Part shown: positions 49,607 to 59,257 of the stretch, piece by piece
Numbering within the stretch: position 1 is the stretch's first letter
Layout of the letters: every line of letters begins with the position of its first letter
DNA from: Arenibacter palladensis
GTDB lineage: Bacteria; Bacteroidota; Bacteroidia; Flavobacteriales; Flavobacteriaceae
DNA length: 64,000 bases
Assembly (NCBI RefSeq): GCF_900129275.1
Contig: NZ_FQUX01000012.1
Location: forward strand, 1 to 64,000
Direction: 5' to 3'
The notes under the pieces: generated by a model
Told to the model about the DNA's origin: nothing
Databases searched by the model: none
The model's input: the letters and a program-made list of their open reading frames with translations, nothing else
Made by a program: the position numbers and the translations under genes

Positions 49607-50548
49607 TTAAAATGGCAAATTTGATAGTTCCACATTGCCTCCTGAGAGAATGATCCCCACCTTTTTATTTTTAAACTTTTCCCTTTCCTTTAATAAGGCA
49701 GCAAAAGGTACTGCACTTGACGGTTCTATCACCAACTTCATCCGCTCCCAAATTAATTTCATGGCACTGATAATTTCACCCTCCTCCACTCTAATGATAT
49801 CAGACACCAATTCCATGATAATGGGAAAATTGATATCCCCTAAGTTAGTTTTAAGTCCGTCGGCAATCGTATCCGTCGATGTATTGTACTCTATTTTCCC
49901 GCTCTTAAAGGTCCTATAGGCGTCATCCACTTCCATGGGCTCCCCACCAACAACACTGCAATTGTCGCCTAAATAATGGGCGGCCAATGCCGTACCGGCT
50001 ATAAGTCCACCACCACCTACCGGGCTCATAATATATTCCAAACCAGGTTGGTCCTGCAATAGTTCCAAGGCCGCCGTACCTTGTCCCACAATTACATTGA
50101 GGTCATTGGATGGATGTAAAAATACAGCTCCTTTTTCCTCTACAATAGTTGCTGCCGATTTTTCCCTGGCTTCCAAGGTAGGCCCCGTTATAGTTACCAA
50201 CCCTCCATACGCTTTTACGGCTTCAATTTTAACAGCTGGAGCACTGGAAGGCATTACTATATAAGCATTTACCCCTAAATTCTTGGCAGCCAAGGCCAAG
50301 GCCTGACCAAAATTTCCAGAGGAATGGGTTACCACTCCCGCCTTTTTCTGAGCCTCGTTTAATTGCTGAATGGCATTTATTGCTCCCCGCATTTTAAAAG
50401 CGCCCATTTTTTGAAGGTTCTCACATTTAAAGAAAACCTCCGCCCCTGACAATTCATTCAGCAAACGGGAGGTGAGCACCGGTGTTCTATGAACAAAGGG
50501 TGCCACCCTTTTGCCGGCTTCAAGAACAATCTGCCTGCTAGGTATCAT
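49607..50548 (-). CDS. PLP-dependent serine/threonine dehydratase-like enzyme
   Basis: A fold-type II PLP enzyme of 313 residues: the PLP Lys is in [16 protein letters not shown] (about 46-61), the phosphate loop is [10 protein letters not shown] (usual SSGNHGQA, with Phe for His), the Gly-rich loop is [20 protein letters not shown] and the ring contact is ILSGGNVE at the end. There is no C-terminal ACT regulatory domain, so it is closer to catabolic dehydratases and serine racemases than to IlvA. Its ATG overlaps the stop of the 5' metH gene (ATGA), so the two are translationally coupled. A link to methionine supply is inferred from position; the substrate could be serine, threonine or hydroxyaspartate. 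Confidence 0.85.
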   Translation of the reverse strand: MIPSRQIVLEAGKRVAPFVHRTPVLTSRLLNELSGAEVFFKCENLQKMGAFKMRGAINAIQQLNEAQKKAGVVTHSSGNFGQALALAAKNLGVNAYIVMPSSAPAVKIEAVKAYGGLVTITGPTLEAREKSAATIVEEKGAVFLHPSNDLNVIVGQGTAALELLQDQPGLEYIMSPVGGGGLIAGTALAAHYLGDNCSVVGGEPMEVDDAYRTFKSGKIEYNTSTDTIADGLKTNLGDINFPIIMELVSDIIRVEEGEIISAMKLIWERMKLVIEPSSAVPFAALLKEREKFKNKKVGIILSGGNVELSNLPF

Positions 50549-51558
50549 TGATTATACGCTTCTAAGGTATTTAGAATCCTAGGGGAGTAGTCTTTAACCA
50601 CATCGGCCATTGCCTTTATATGTTCAGGGGTAGTGCCACAACATCCGCCAACTATATTTACCAAGCCTTTTTCGGCATATTCCATTATCTGTGCCGCCAT
50701 TTCCTCCGGTGTTTCGTCATATTCCCCAAAAGCATTTGGCAATCCCGCATTGGGGTGGGCAGAAACAGCATGCTCCGTTTTACTGGAAAGCACCTCCAAA
50801 TGGGGTACTAACTGACTGGCCCCCAAAGCGCAATTGAATCCTACGGACAAAATGGGAATATGGCTTATGGATATTAGAAAAGCTTCAGCAGTCTGGCCGG
50901 ACAAGGTCCTGCCGGAAGCATCGGTTATAGTTCCGCTCACCATAATGGGAACATCTATATTTCGTTCTTCCTTTACCTCTTCAATGGCAAATAAGGCAGC
51001 CTTGGCGTTTAAGGTATCAAAAATAGTCTCCACCAATAAAATATCCACACCTCCGTCCAAGAGGGCCTCCACTTGCTGTTTGTAGGCTTGCCTAAGTTCC
51101 TCAAAGGACACCCCCCTAAAACCGGGATCGTTCACATCTGGCGACATACTGGCCGTTTTATTGGTAGGCCCTATACTCCCTGCAACAAAACGTGGCTTAT
51201 TAGGTTCTTTGGCAGTAAATTCATCGGCAACTGCCTTGGCTATTCTAGCCGATTCATAATTTAATTCGTACACCAAATCTTCCATATGATAGTCCGCCAT
51301 GGCAATGGTAGTACCGGAAAAAGTATTGGTTTCAACAATATCTGCCCCTGCCGCAAAATAAAGGCGATGTACCTCGGCTATGGCTTCCGGCTGGGTAAGG
51401 GACAAAAGGTCATTATTACCCTGCAGGGGATGTTCCCAATCCTTAAATCGTTCCCCCCTAAAATCTTCCTCCGTAAACTTATGCCGTTGAAGCATGGTCC
51501 CCATGGCACCGTCCAACACCAAAATCCTTTCCTTGAGTACGTCCTGAATATTCTTCAT
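50545..51558 (-). CDS. metH: methionine synthase, homocysteine-binding part
   Basis: The N-terminal module of MetH as a separate 337-residue protein that binds homocysteine on zinc. It begins [20 protein letters not shown] and shows the zinc Cys residues in [20 protein letters not shown] (one Cys) and [20 protein letters not shown] (two Cys). In E. coli this is fused to the folate and B12 modules; here it is split off, as in other Flavobacteriaceae. First gene after the SAM riboswitch, with a leader of about 190 nt from the aptamer end. Confidence 0.95.
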   Translation of the reverse strand: MKNIQDVLKERILVLDGAMGTMLQRHKFTEEDFRGERFKDWEHPLQGNNDLLSLTQPEAIAEVHRLYFAAGADIVETNTFSGTTIAMADYHMEDLVYELNYESARIAKAVADEFTAKEPNKPRFVAGSIGPTNKTASMSPDVNDPGFRGVSFEELRQAYKQQVEALLDGGVDILLVETIFDTLNAKAALFAIEEVKEERNIDVPIMVSGTITDASGRTLSGQTAEAFLISISHIPILSVGFNCALGASQLVPHLEVLSSKTEHAVSAHPNAGLPNAFGEYDETPEEMAAQIMEYAEKGLVNIVGGCCGTTPEHIKAMADVVKDYSPRILNTLEAYNQ

Positions 51559-51748
51559 ATAACTTTTAAAAAAGGTATTCCCGCCTTAAATTAAACCAAG
51601 ATACCATCACATAAGGCCCCAAACCATTTGGGACCACAAAATTAGAAAATTGACACCCGAAAAACAAAGTATAACAAACCAGTTATCGGTATCAAAAAAA
51701 TAAATAAAATCAAGTAAGGAAAAGTTTCGGACCTGGGTCTTTCTTTAT

Positions 51749-51898
51749 GTTATCTATTCCCAAATGCAATTCTATATAAATTGAATAAAATATGGGATTA
51801 GAACGTAGCACCTTCTTTATTCTTCCCGATAGTTACCGACTGAGAAAAAGGGTTGCTAAGGCTTCACAGGGTCTAGTCCCTCCGCCTTTCTTGATAAC
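51749..51898 (-). promoter_or_regulatory. SAM-I (S-box) riboswitch upstream of metH
   Basis: On the minus strand the order is P1 5' arm GTTATC, AAGAAAGGCGGAGGGACT, GACCCTGTGAAGCC, TAGCAACC, a variable P3 stem, GGTGC, then a P4 stem (TCCCA/TGGGA with a long A/T loop) and the P1 3' arm GATAAC (51754-51749). These are the conserved SAM-I blocks in the right order. SAM binding should lower expression of the metH operon. I see no classical terminator after it; a GGTCCCAAA/TTTGGGGCC hairpin at about 51615-51635 lacks a T run, so the expression platform is unclear. Confidence 0.92.
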
Positions 51899-51924
51899 GT
51901 TTCAAATTGATAATGAACTAGGTG

Positions 51925-51955
51925 CAAAGTAACGCATCAGTGCCCTTAAAAGCAA
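51925..51955 (-). promoter_or_regulatory. promoter of the metH operon
   Basis: On the minus strand TTG (51955-51953), 20 bp, then TTACTTTG (51932-51925) is one mismatch from the Bacteroidota consensus. It lies 27 bp before the riboswitch aptamer, the expected place. Confidence 0.6.
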
Positions 51956-52011
51956 GGAAACACTACTTTATTTTAAATCCCTAAAAAATTCAAATTCAGG
52001 AATATTTTGTA

Positions 52012-52051
52012 AAAATGAAACCTGCCAGACATTAAGACCTGGCAGGCTAAA
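52012..52051 (-). terminator. terminator of the sulfate-assimilation operon
   Basis: On the minus strand CCTGCCAG and CTGGCAGG form an 8-bp perfect stem with a 10-nt loop, followed by TTTCATTTTT. It starts about 20 bp past the last gene of the operon. Confidence 0.75.
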
Positions 52052-52071
52052 ATATTGGTCTAAAATGTTTC

Positions 52072-53136
52072 TTAAGCCAAAATACTTTGAACTACTTCTT
52101 TCTTGGCCTCCTTCTTACTACCATCAAATCCTTCTACACCACCAACAGTAGTATATTTCATTACATAACGCTTTCCAGGATTGATCAACTGGTAAGCACT
52201 CTGACACATTACGGCAGCTTCATGGAAGCCGGACAATATTAATTTAAGTTTACCTGGATAGGTATTTACATCCCCAATAGCATAAACTCCAGGAATATTG
52301 GTCTGATAGTCATAGGCGTTGTTAACTTTAATAGCATTTTTCTCTATTTCGAGCCCCCAGTCGCCAATAGGTCCCAATTTTGGGGAAAGTCCGAACAATG
52401 GAATAAAATTATCAGCTTCCACATAGGTTTCGCCTTTGGCCTCATCATTATGCTTTACAACAACAGCTTCCAAATTATCGTCTCCGTACAATTTGACCAC
52501 CTCAGCTTCGGTAAATAATTTAATCTTACCCAGCTTGGCCAAATCTGCAGCTTTTTCCACTGAATCCAAAGCCCCTCTAAACTCATTTCTTCTGTGAACC
52601 AAAGAAACTTCGGCAGCCACGTCCGATAGAAATATGGCCCAATCCAAGGCAGAATCACCACCTCCAGAAATAACTACCTTCTTATCCCTATATACTTCAG
52701 GATCTTTAATAATGTAAGCAACACCCTTATCCTCAAAATCTGCCAAATTGGGAATCAAAGGTTTTCTTGGCTCAAAAGAACCTAGTCCTCCGGCAATAAC
52801 AACCACCGGAGCATGATGTTTTGTTCCTTTATTGGTAGTTACCACAAAAGATCCATCATCCAACTTATCCAAAGTTTCCGCTCTCTCCCCCAAGGTGAAC
52901 CCAGGTTCGAAAGGTTGAATTTGTTGCATTAGATTCTTAACCAAATCTCCTGCAAGAATCTCCGGGAATGCTGGAATATCATAAATAGGCTTCTTAGGAT
53001 AAATTTCCGAACATTGGCCCCCAGGCTGAGGCAAGGCATCTATAAGATGCGTCTTCAATTTCAACAATCCCGCTTCAAAAACCGTGAACAACCCTGTTGG
53101 ACCCGCTCCAATAATAAGTATATCTGTCTTTATCAT
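52072..53136 (-). CDS. ferredoxin--NADP reductase-like flavoprotein (TrxR type)
   Basis: A 354-residue FAD/NAD(P)H oxidoreductase: FAD motif ILIIGAGPTGLFTVFEAGLL at the N-terminus, NAD(P) motif VVISGGGDSALDWAIFLSDV near 160, and the FAD-binding NIPGVYAIGDVNTYPGKLKL near 285. There is no CxxC redox pair, so it is the thioredoxin-reductase-like ferredoxin/flavodoxin reductase, not a thioredoxin reductase. As the last gene of the cys operon it probably supplies electrons, via ferredoxin, to the sulfite reductase upstream. Confidence 0.87.
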   Translation of the reverse strand: MIKTDILIIGAGPTGLFTVFEAGLLKLKTHLIDALPQPGGQCSEIYPKKPIYDIPAFPEILAGDLVKNLMQQIQPFEPGFTLGERAETLDKLDDGSFVVTTNKGTKHHAPVVVIAGGLGSFEPRKPLIPNLADFEDKGVAYIIKDPEVYRDKKVVISGGGDSALDWAIFLSDVAAEVSLVHRRNEFRGALDSVEKAADLAKLGKIKLFTEAEVVKLYGDDNLEAVVVKHNDEAKGETYVEADNFIPLFGLSPKLGPIGDWGLEIEKNAIKVNNAYDYQTNIPGVYAIGDVNTYPGKLKLILSGFHEAAVMCQSAYQLINPGKRYVMKYTTVGGVEGFDGSKKEAKKEVVQSILA

Positions 53137-53214
53137 ACTACTTTGATTAATTCCTAATTTATATTTGCACCCTTAGATCCTAAATTGTTTTGGATAGGCA
53201 CTTTTCTTTATTAT

Positions 53215-54048
53215 TTATAACACCTCCTGGTGTACTTGTAATGTTTGGGCATAATTCAATACCGCCGATCTATGCTTTACAACTTCTCCAACAACAATAA
53301 TAGCTGGATTGCTTAATTGGTGCTCCACCACTATTTGTTCTATGGTACCTATGGTTCCAATACCCAATTTCTCATCTTGGCGAGTACCGTTTTGAATTAT
53401 TGCAATGGGCATATCCACCTTGCCTTCCTGCTTAAACAGCTCAACGATATCAGCAAGTTTCCCCATCCCCATCAAAATGACTATGGTGGCATTGGATTTG
53501 GCCGCCAAGGCAACATCCGTGGACAACTTATGTTCTTTGGTAGTCCCTGTGATTACCCAAAAACTTTCCGCCGCACCTCTTTTGGTAACGGGAATGTTTT
53601 GGGAAGCAGGCACAGCAACAGAAGAAGATATTCCTGGCACCATGGCCACTTTTAAACCTTTACTTGCCGCATATTCCATTTCTTCCGCTCCTCTACCAAA
53701 AACAAAGGGGTCACCTCCTTTTAATCTTACTACGTGCCCGTGGGTTTTAGCCCTACTTACAATAAGATCGTTTATCTGTTCCTGCTGGTAGGCGTAGCAT
53801 CCTTTTCTTTTACCAACAAAAATATGTTCGGCATTGGGAGCATAATCCAATAAGGCTACATCCACCAGGGCATCGTACAATACCACGTCTGCCACCTGCA
53901 AGGCCTTAATGGCCTTTAACGTAATCAACTCCACATCACCTGGTCCGGCTCCCACTACGGTCAACTGTCCATGGCTCATAGGTTCCTGATTGGATGCAGG
54001 AATTACCACTGTGGCATCAACGTGAATATTATTAACCTTATTTATCAT
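53215..54048 (-). CDS. cobA: uroporphyrinogen-III C-methyltransferase
   Basis: Adds two SAM methyl groups to uroporphyrinogen III to give precorrin-2, the first step to siroheme, the cofactor of sulfite reductase (and of B12 synthesis). The 277 residues begin with a ~25-residue extension, then the SUMT signature GQLTVVGAGPGDVELITLKA, VRLKGGDPFVFGRGAEEMEY and VPGISSSVAVPASQNIPVTK. It starts 2 bp after the sulfite reductase stop. The later steps (dehydrogenase/ferrochelatase) are not in the window. Confidence 0.94.
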   Translation of the reverse strand: MINKVNNIHVDATVVIPASNQEPMSHGQLTVVGAGPGDVELITLKAIKALQVADVVLYDALVDVALLDYAPNAEHIFVGKRKGCYAYQQEQINDLIVSRAKTHGHVVRLKGGDPFVFGRGAEEMEYAASKGLKVAMVPGISSSVAVPASQNIPVTKRGAAESFWVITGTTKEHKLSTDVALAAKSNATIVILMGMGKLADIVELFKQEGKVDMPIAIIQNGTRQDEKLGIGTIGTIEQIVVEHQLSNPAIIVVGEVVKHRSAVLNYAQTLQVHQEVL

Positions 54049-54050
54049 TG

Positions 54051-56141
54051 TTATGCGTTTGTCAATTCCAATTTCCTGTAAGCCTCCACACTGGCCAAAA
54101 ACTCCTCTGCATCCTTTAAATAGGCTTTGGCAAAGGCTTCTGTTGGTGCGTTCTGATTTAATTGAAGAACCATTTTTTCAAATCCTTGCTCCAATTTAAA
54201 TTTACCGGACGCTACAAACAACTCATCAAAATCCTTAATAATACTGATATGGGTATTAACCTTGGTATTCTCGGCAGTCAATAAAGCCTTGGCCGTATTT
54301 ACCATTGATGAATAAGAATGATAGATGCTGGCTGCCCATTTTTCCTCTTCCAAATTCAATTTTGCCGTTTCAATCTTTTCCTCACTATCAAACAACAAAG
54401 TGGCTATTAAGTCAATTACCACTCCGGCACATTCCCCAATACCAATGGCTTGTTCATATTTTTCCGAGGTTCCCCAATCAATAAAATCGGATGCCGTTAG
54501 GTTATCCACATCGGACAACGGCTTTAGGAAATCGTAAAAATACATTTGCCCCTTTTCCTCGTAATAGTCTACAAAAGGTTTACCATTACCGTTGGCATCG
54601 TAATCATTTAAAATAAGTCTCAAAGATTCTGGCCCTCTCTTACTAGGTATCTTAATCACTTTATCTGCAAAGCGCCCGTTTCCATCTCCTAAATTGCCAC
54701 CTCCCAAAAGCACTTGAAGTGCAGGGGCCACCAATTTATCCTTTGTTCTAACGGACATTCCCTGAAAACCGATATTGGCCATGTTGTGCTGGCCACAGGC
54801 GTTCATACAGCCACTTATTTTAATAACCACATCCGGGTTATCTATATAATGTGGGTATTCTGCCTTGATAACCCTCTCCAATTCATCGGCAATCCCTGTA
54901 CTACTGGCAATACCCAAATTACAGGTATCCGTACCAGGACAAGCAGTAATGTCCAATGCTGTATTATAACCAACTTCGGCGAATCCTAATTTTTCCAATT
55001 CTTGATAAAAGAAGGGCACCAAGGATTCCTTAACGTAAGGAATCAATATATTTTGACGCAGGCTCAATCTAATTTCACTCGCGGCATATTTTTCCACCAA
55101 ATCCGCCAATTGTCTGGCTTTATCTATATAAAAATCCCCTAACAAGACCTTTACCCCAATGGCTACATAACCCTGTTGCTTTTGAGGGACCAAGTTGGTA
55201 GATTTCCACTTTTCAAATGCCTTTTGATCCTTAATAGTTACTTCTGGAGCATCATTCTCCGCAATATTTACCTTTGGATAAGCATCGGCATCTATTTCGA
55301 AGGTTTTAACAGGTATTGCCAATTGCTCTTCTTCCAACAATTGCTTAAACCCGTCCAAACCAATATCCTTAATTAAGAATTTCATTCTTGCCTTTGCCCT
55401 ACTTTTTCTTTCCCCATAACGGTCAAAAACACGAACAACACCTTCCATCAAAGGAATAATCTTGTCTGTAGGAAGAAAAGAGTAGATTACGTCCGCATGC
55501 CTTGGCTGCGATCCCAATCCTCCACCCAAAAGCACTTTAAAGCCTCTTACCCCATTTTCAATCTTGGCAATAAAACCAAGGTCGTGCATGTATGAAAGGC
55601 CCGTATCCTCATCCGAAGCAGAAAAGGAAACTTTAAACTTCCTTCCCATCTCCTGACTAATAGGATTTCTTAAAAAATATTGAAATAGCGCATGCGCATA
55701 AGGGGAAACATCAAAAGGTTCCTTTATATCTATGCCGGCAGTCTCGCTGGCCGTTACGTTACGGACCGTATTTCCACAAGCTTCCCGGATCGTGATATCA
55801 TCCTGCTCCAACTGTGCCCATAATTCCGGTGTGCGGTTAATGTCCACATAATGGATCTGAATATCCTGACGGGTGGTAATATGAAGTCGACCTGTAGAGT
55901 ATTCTTCCGAAACATCACAGATTCTTCTAAGTTGTTGGGAGCTTACCTTCCCATAGGGCAACTTAATACGAATCATCTGGACCCCAGGCTGTCTTTGACC
56001 ATAAATTCCCCTTGCCAATCTAAGGCTACGGAATTTCTCCTCATCCAAATTACCGCCTTGAAATTCACGGATCTTAGCTTCCAATGCTATAATGTCCTGT
56101 TCTACAACCGGGTTTTCCACTTCTGTTCTGAAAGTCCGCAT
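54051..56141 (-). CDS. siroheme sulfite reductase with C-terminal HEPN-like region
   Basis: Reduces sulfite to sulfide in six one-electron steps. The 696 residues have the two-fold nitrite/sulfite reductase core: RLHITTRQDIQIHYVDINRT and GNTVRNVTASETAG in the first half, and the 4Fe-4S/siroheme Cys set ITACPGTDTCNLGIASSTG and GCMNACGQHNMANIGFQGMS in the second. The last ~120 residues are a helical extension (YEQAIGIGECAGVVIDLIAT onward) of the HEPN type found in Bacteroidota homologues. Context with cysDNH, cobA and a ferredoxin reductase favours sulfite over nitrite as substrate. Confidence 0.93.
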   Translation of the reverse strand: MRTFRTEVENPVVEQDIIALEAKIREFQGGNLDEEKFRSLRLARGIYGQRQPGVQMIRIKLPYGKVSSQQLRRICDVSEEYSTGRLHITTRQDIQIHYVDINRTPELWAQLEQDDITIREACGNTVRNVTASETAGIDIKEPFDVSPYAHALFQYFLRNPISQEMGRKFKVSFSASDEDTGLSYMHDLGFIAKIENGVRGFKVLLGGGLGSQPRHADVIYSFLPTDKIIPLMEGVVRVFDRYGERKSRAKARMKFLIKDIGLDGFKQLLEEEQLAIPVKTFEIDADAYPKVNIAENDAPEVTIKDQKAFEKWKSTNLVPQKQQGYVAIGVKVLLGDFYIDKARQLADLVEKYAASEIRLSLRQNILIPYVKESLVPFFYQELEKLGFAEVGYNTALDITACPGTDTCNLGIASSTGIADELERVIKAEYPHYIDNPDVVIKISGCMNACGQHNMANIGFQGMSVRTKDKLVAPALQVLLGGGNLGDGNGRFADKVIKIPSKRGPESLRLILNDYDANGNGKPFVDYYEEKGQMYFYDFLKPLSDVDNLTASDFIDWGTSEKYEQAIGIGECAGVVIDLIATLLFDSEEKIETAKLNLEEEKWAASIYHSYSSMVNTAKALLTAENTKVNTHISIIKDFDELFVASGKFKLEQGFEKMVLQLNQNAPTEAFAKAYLKDAEEFLASVEAYRKLELTNA

Positions 56142-56253
56142 GCTACTTATATTTTTTATTCAAAATGATTATTAAATTCTTTTAAACCTTTATCCCATAG
56201 GAATAATAGGTTAAATTGACAACAACTCCATCCCCTTGGGGGCGGAAGGTGGA

Positions 56254-57501
56254 TTAATTTATAAACCCGACCCCAGCTGTTGTATTGGTCTGATTATCTA
56301 TTAGGATAAAAGAGCCATTGGTTCTGTGATTCTTGAAGGAATCATAAAAAATAGGCTTATTCAATCTAAAAGTAACCTGTGCTATATCGTTCATACCCAA
56401 GGCTGTGATAGACGTATCTATACCAGAGTAATCTGGATGAATCTTATGGTGAATGTTCTCGACCTTGGCCAAAACCTTATTCACACCGTGCTGCACTACA
56501 TATTTACCACCCACGGTTAATTTTTGCGAATCCATCCATGAAACCGTTGCCGTAAATTGCTTGTCGATAGTAGGCAAATCACCTGCCTTCACCAACATAT
56601 CCCCCCTACTCACATTGATCTCATCCTCTAAGGTAATTGTTACCGAAGAACGTCTGGTTGCTGTTTTATACTTCTTATCGTAAAAATAAATATCTTTGAT
56701 CTTGGACCTGGTCATAGATGGCAATACCACTACCTCGTCCCCAACACTTAGCTCTCCTCCATACACTTTACCGGCAAATCCTCTAAAATCGTGGAATTCA
56801 TCGGTTTTGGGACGTATTACATACTGTACCGGGAATCTTGGGGTCCCAACGTTATAGATATCCTTTCTATCCAATTCCTCAAAATGCTCCAACAAGGTCT
56901 GTCCTTTGTACCAAGCCATTTTTTCCGACCTGTTTACCACATTGTCTCCCTTAAGCGCACTAACCGGGATAAAAGTAATTTTCTGATCCTGGTAATCTCG
57001 TTTGCTCATCAATTTCTCAAAATCGGCCTTGATCTCGTTATATCTTTCTTCAGAATAATCAACCAGGTCCATTTTATTAATGGCTACGATAACATCTTTG
57101 ATCCTCAATAAATTATTGATAAAAAAGTGTCTATTGGTCTGCTCTATTACCCCTTTTCTTGCGTCTATCAGAATAATGGCCGCTTGGGAGGTTGAAGCAC
57201 CGGTAACCATGTTACGGGTATATTCCACGTGCCCAGGAGTATCAGCTATAATATAACTCTTGTTGGGCGTAGAGAAGTAGATATGCGCTACATCTATAGT
57301 AATCCCCTGTTCCCTTTCGGCCACCAAACCATCTGTAGCCAAGGAGAAATCCAGATAATCATATCCTTTTTGCTTTGATGTTTTTTCAATGGCTTCCAAC
57401 TTATCATCTGTCAGCGATTTGGTATCATACAGCAATCTTCCGATCAAGGTACTTTTACCGTCATCCACACTTCCTGCTGTTGCTATTTTTAGTACTTCCA
57501 T
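56254..57501 (-). CDS. cysN: sulfate adenylyltransferase GTPase subunit
   Basis: The GTPase partner of CysD; GTP hydrolysis drives APS formation from sulfate and ATP. The 415 residues are an EF-Tu-like protein: ATAGSVDDGKSTLIGRLLYD (G1 at about 7-26), REQGITIDVAHIYFSTPN, ADTPGHVEYTRNMVTGAS (G3) and AINKMDLVDY (G4), then domains II and III. It ends after domain III with no APS-kinase (CysC) fusion, so PAPS would need a kinase encoded elsewhere. It is 74 bp after cysD. Confidence 0.95.
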   Translation of the reverse strand: MEVLKIATAGSVDDGKSTLIGRLLYDTKSLTDDKLEAIEKTSKQKGYDYLDFSLATDGLVAEREQGITIDVAHIYFSTPNKSYIIADTPGHVEYTRNMVTGASTSQAAIILIDARKGVIEQTNRHFFINNLLRIKDVIVAINKMDLVDYSEERYNEIKADFEKLMSKRDYQDQKITFIPVSALKGDNVVNRSEKMAWYKGQTLLEHFEELDRKDIYNVGTPRFPVQYVIRPKTDEFHDFRGFAGKVYGGELSVGDEVVVLPSMTRSKIKDIYFYDKKYKTATRRSSVTITLEDEINVSRGDMLVKAGDLPTIDKQFTATVSWMDSQKLTVGGKYVVQHGVNKVLAKVENIHHKIHPDYSGIDTSITALGMNDIAQVTFRLNKPIFYDSFKNHRTNGSFILIDNQTNTTAGVGFIN

Positions 57502-57575
57502 TTCTTTTGTGTTTTGTATTTGGCTTCGTTTATGTTGACTAATTTGAATTAGCCAACCAATTACTACTGCCGACT

Positions 57576-58532
57576 TTAAAAGTATCCTTGTTGTTTTCTT
57601 TTCTCCATTGCCGCTTCGGAACGCTTATCATCTATCCTAGCTCCCCTTTCGGAAATCTTGGATTCCCTAATCTCACCTACTACCTTTTCAATGGTATCTG
57701 CATGGGACAGTACCGCGGAGGTACAACTCATGTCCCCAACAGTTCTAAAACGAACCATACGCTCCTCCACTTTTTCATCTTCTGCACGGAATACCACATC
57801 GTCTTCTGCAGACCAAATAAATCCGTCCCTAAGGAATATCTTTCTCTTATGGGCAAAATAGATGGATGGTATTTCTATTTGCTCTTTTTGGATATAGCTC
57901 CAAACATCCAATTCCGTCCAGTTACTAATTGGAAAAACCCTTACGTTCTGTCCCAACTCTATCTGACCATTCAACATGTCGAACAATTCCGGACGCTGGT
58001 TTTTCTCATCCCACTGACCAAAGTCGTCACGAACCGAGAAGATACGTTCTTTGGCACGCGCCTTTTCCTCATCTCTTCTTGCACCTCCAATACAGGCATC
58101 AAACTTAAATTCCTCAATGGCATCGAGCAATGTGGTAGTCTGCAACATGTTCCTACTGGAGTATTTGCCAGTTTCCTCCACAACTTTACCTTGATCTATG
58201 GAATCCTGAACATTACGCACAATCAACTCCACACCCAATTCCTTGACCAATTTATCCCTAAAGGCAATGGTCTCCGGAAAATTATGTCCGGTATCTATAT
58301 GCATTAAAGGGAAAGGTATCTTAGCCGGATAAAAGGCCTTCTGAGCCAATCTAACCAAAGTAATGGAATCTTTACCCCCAGAAAACAGCAATACCGGTTT
58401 TTCAAACTGGGCAGCTACTTCCCTTAAAATATAAATAGCTTCGTTCTCCAAAGCATTATTGTTCAATACCTCCAATTCATTCGATTCGTTCACGCCTACT
58501 AATGTTTCCAATTCTGATTCTACAATGCTCAC
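57576..58532 (-). CDS. cysD: sulfate adenylyltransferase subunit 2
   Basis: The adenylyl-transferring subunit of ATP sulfurylase. The 318 residues hold the PP-loop PVLLFSGGKDSITLVRLAQK (about 45-64), PLMHIDTGHNFPETIAFRDK, GGARRDEEKARAKERIFSVR and the C-terminal family stretch RTVGDMSCTSAVLSHADTIE. The start is a GTG at 58532, preceded by 64 bp after cysH; the first ~25 residues vary in the family, so the exact start is less sure. It forms a complex with CysN. Confidence 0.94.
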   Translation of the reverse strand: MSIVESELETLVGVNESNELEVLNNNALENEAIYILREVAAQFEKPVLLFSGGKDSITLVRLAQKAFYPAKIPFPLMHIDTGHNFPETIAFRDKLVKELGVELIVRNVQDSIDQGKVVEETGKYSSRNMLQTTTLLDAIEEFKFDACIGGARRDEEKARAKERIFSVRDDFGQWDEKNQRPELFDMLNGQIELGQNVRVFPISNWTELDVWSYIQKEQIEIPSIYFAHKRKIFLRDGFIWSAEDDVVFRAEDEKVEERMVRFRTVGDMSCTSAVLSHADTIEKVVGEIRESKISERGARIDDKRSEAAMEKRKQQGYF

Positions 58533-58596
58533 AATAATTCTGTATTTAATTGGCTTACCCCAAAGGAATCATTCGCCAATTGTTAATATTCTTTTC

Positions 58597-59220
58597 TTAG
58601 GTATGCAATCCACATTCCCGGTTTTCCAAAACCTTGGTAGGGTCGAAATACTTATGCTCATTGGGTAAATTCCTGTCCTTGAGGTAAGCATCCAATTGAC
58701 TATCATTAAAATGATAAAAAGGACTCACCTTCAACACCCCATCCCTACTTAAACTTAAAATATCCAAAGAATCCCTTAAAGCAGTTTGCCCCTGTCTTAG
58801 ATTCGTAAACCAAACATCTGGCTTATGCTCCTCCATGGCCCTTCTAAACGGTTCCAATTTTACCTGCTCCGTAAAAAGCTGATGTCTGGGATCATCAATA
58901 CCAGGAATCCCCATGATAGCATCCCTGTGTGAAGAAGTTTGCTTGGGAACATATAATTTTACATTCAAATGCAATCTTGTAATTAATTCTTCGGCATGCT
59001 TATAGGTATTGGGCGTATTATAACCTGTATCGCACCAAATAACAGGAATATGAGGGGAAACTTCCGTCACCGCATGTAAAATAGCAACTTCGTATGGCCG
59101 GAAATTTGTGGTTACCACAGGCTTCTCGGCAGACTGTATTGCCCATGAAATTATTTCCTCTGGTGGTATCCCTTTAAATTGTTGATTTAACTTGTGTATT
59201 TGCTCCTCTGTATATGCCAT
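58597..59220 (-). CDS. cysH: phosphoadenylyl-/adenylyl-sulfate reductase
   Basis: Reduces activated sulfate (PAPS or APS) to sulfite with thioredoxin. I start it at 59220 (MAYTEEQIHKLNQQFKGIPP), 207 residues; the longer frame would overlap the DUF2061 gene. It has the PP-loop-like VVTTNFRPYEVAILHAVTEV, IPVIWCDTGYNTPNTY and the C-terminal catalytic ECGLHT. Only two Cys are present (one in WCD, one in ECGLH); the CC pairs that hold the 4Fe-4S cluster of APS reductases are missing. That is the cluster-free, PAPS-using type, although no cysC is in the operon. Confidence 0.93.
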   Translation of the reverse strand: MAYTEEQIHKLNQQFKGIPPEEIISWAIQSAEKPVVTTNFRPYEVAILHAVTEVSPHIPVIWCDTGYNTPNTYKHAEELITRLHLNVKLYVPKQTSSHRDAIMGIPGIDDPRHQLFTEQVKLEPFRRAMEEHKPDVWFTNLRQGQTALRDSLDILSLSRDGVLKVSPFYHFNDSQLDAYLKDRNLPNEHKYFDPTKVLENRECGLHT

Positions 59221-59257
59221 TATCCTCAATTCTTTAATTACTCTGAATTTTACCGTT

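Noticed and set aside
51612-51640. GGTCCCAAA/TTTGGGGCC hairpin as the riboswitch terminator
   Set aside because: The stem is good but is followed by TTATGTG, not a T run; not called a terminator.
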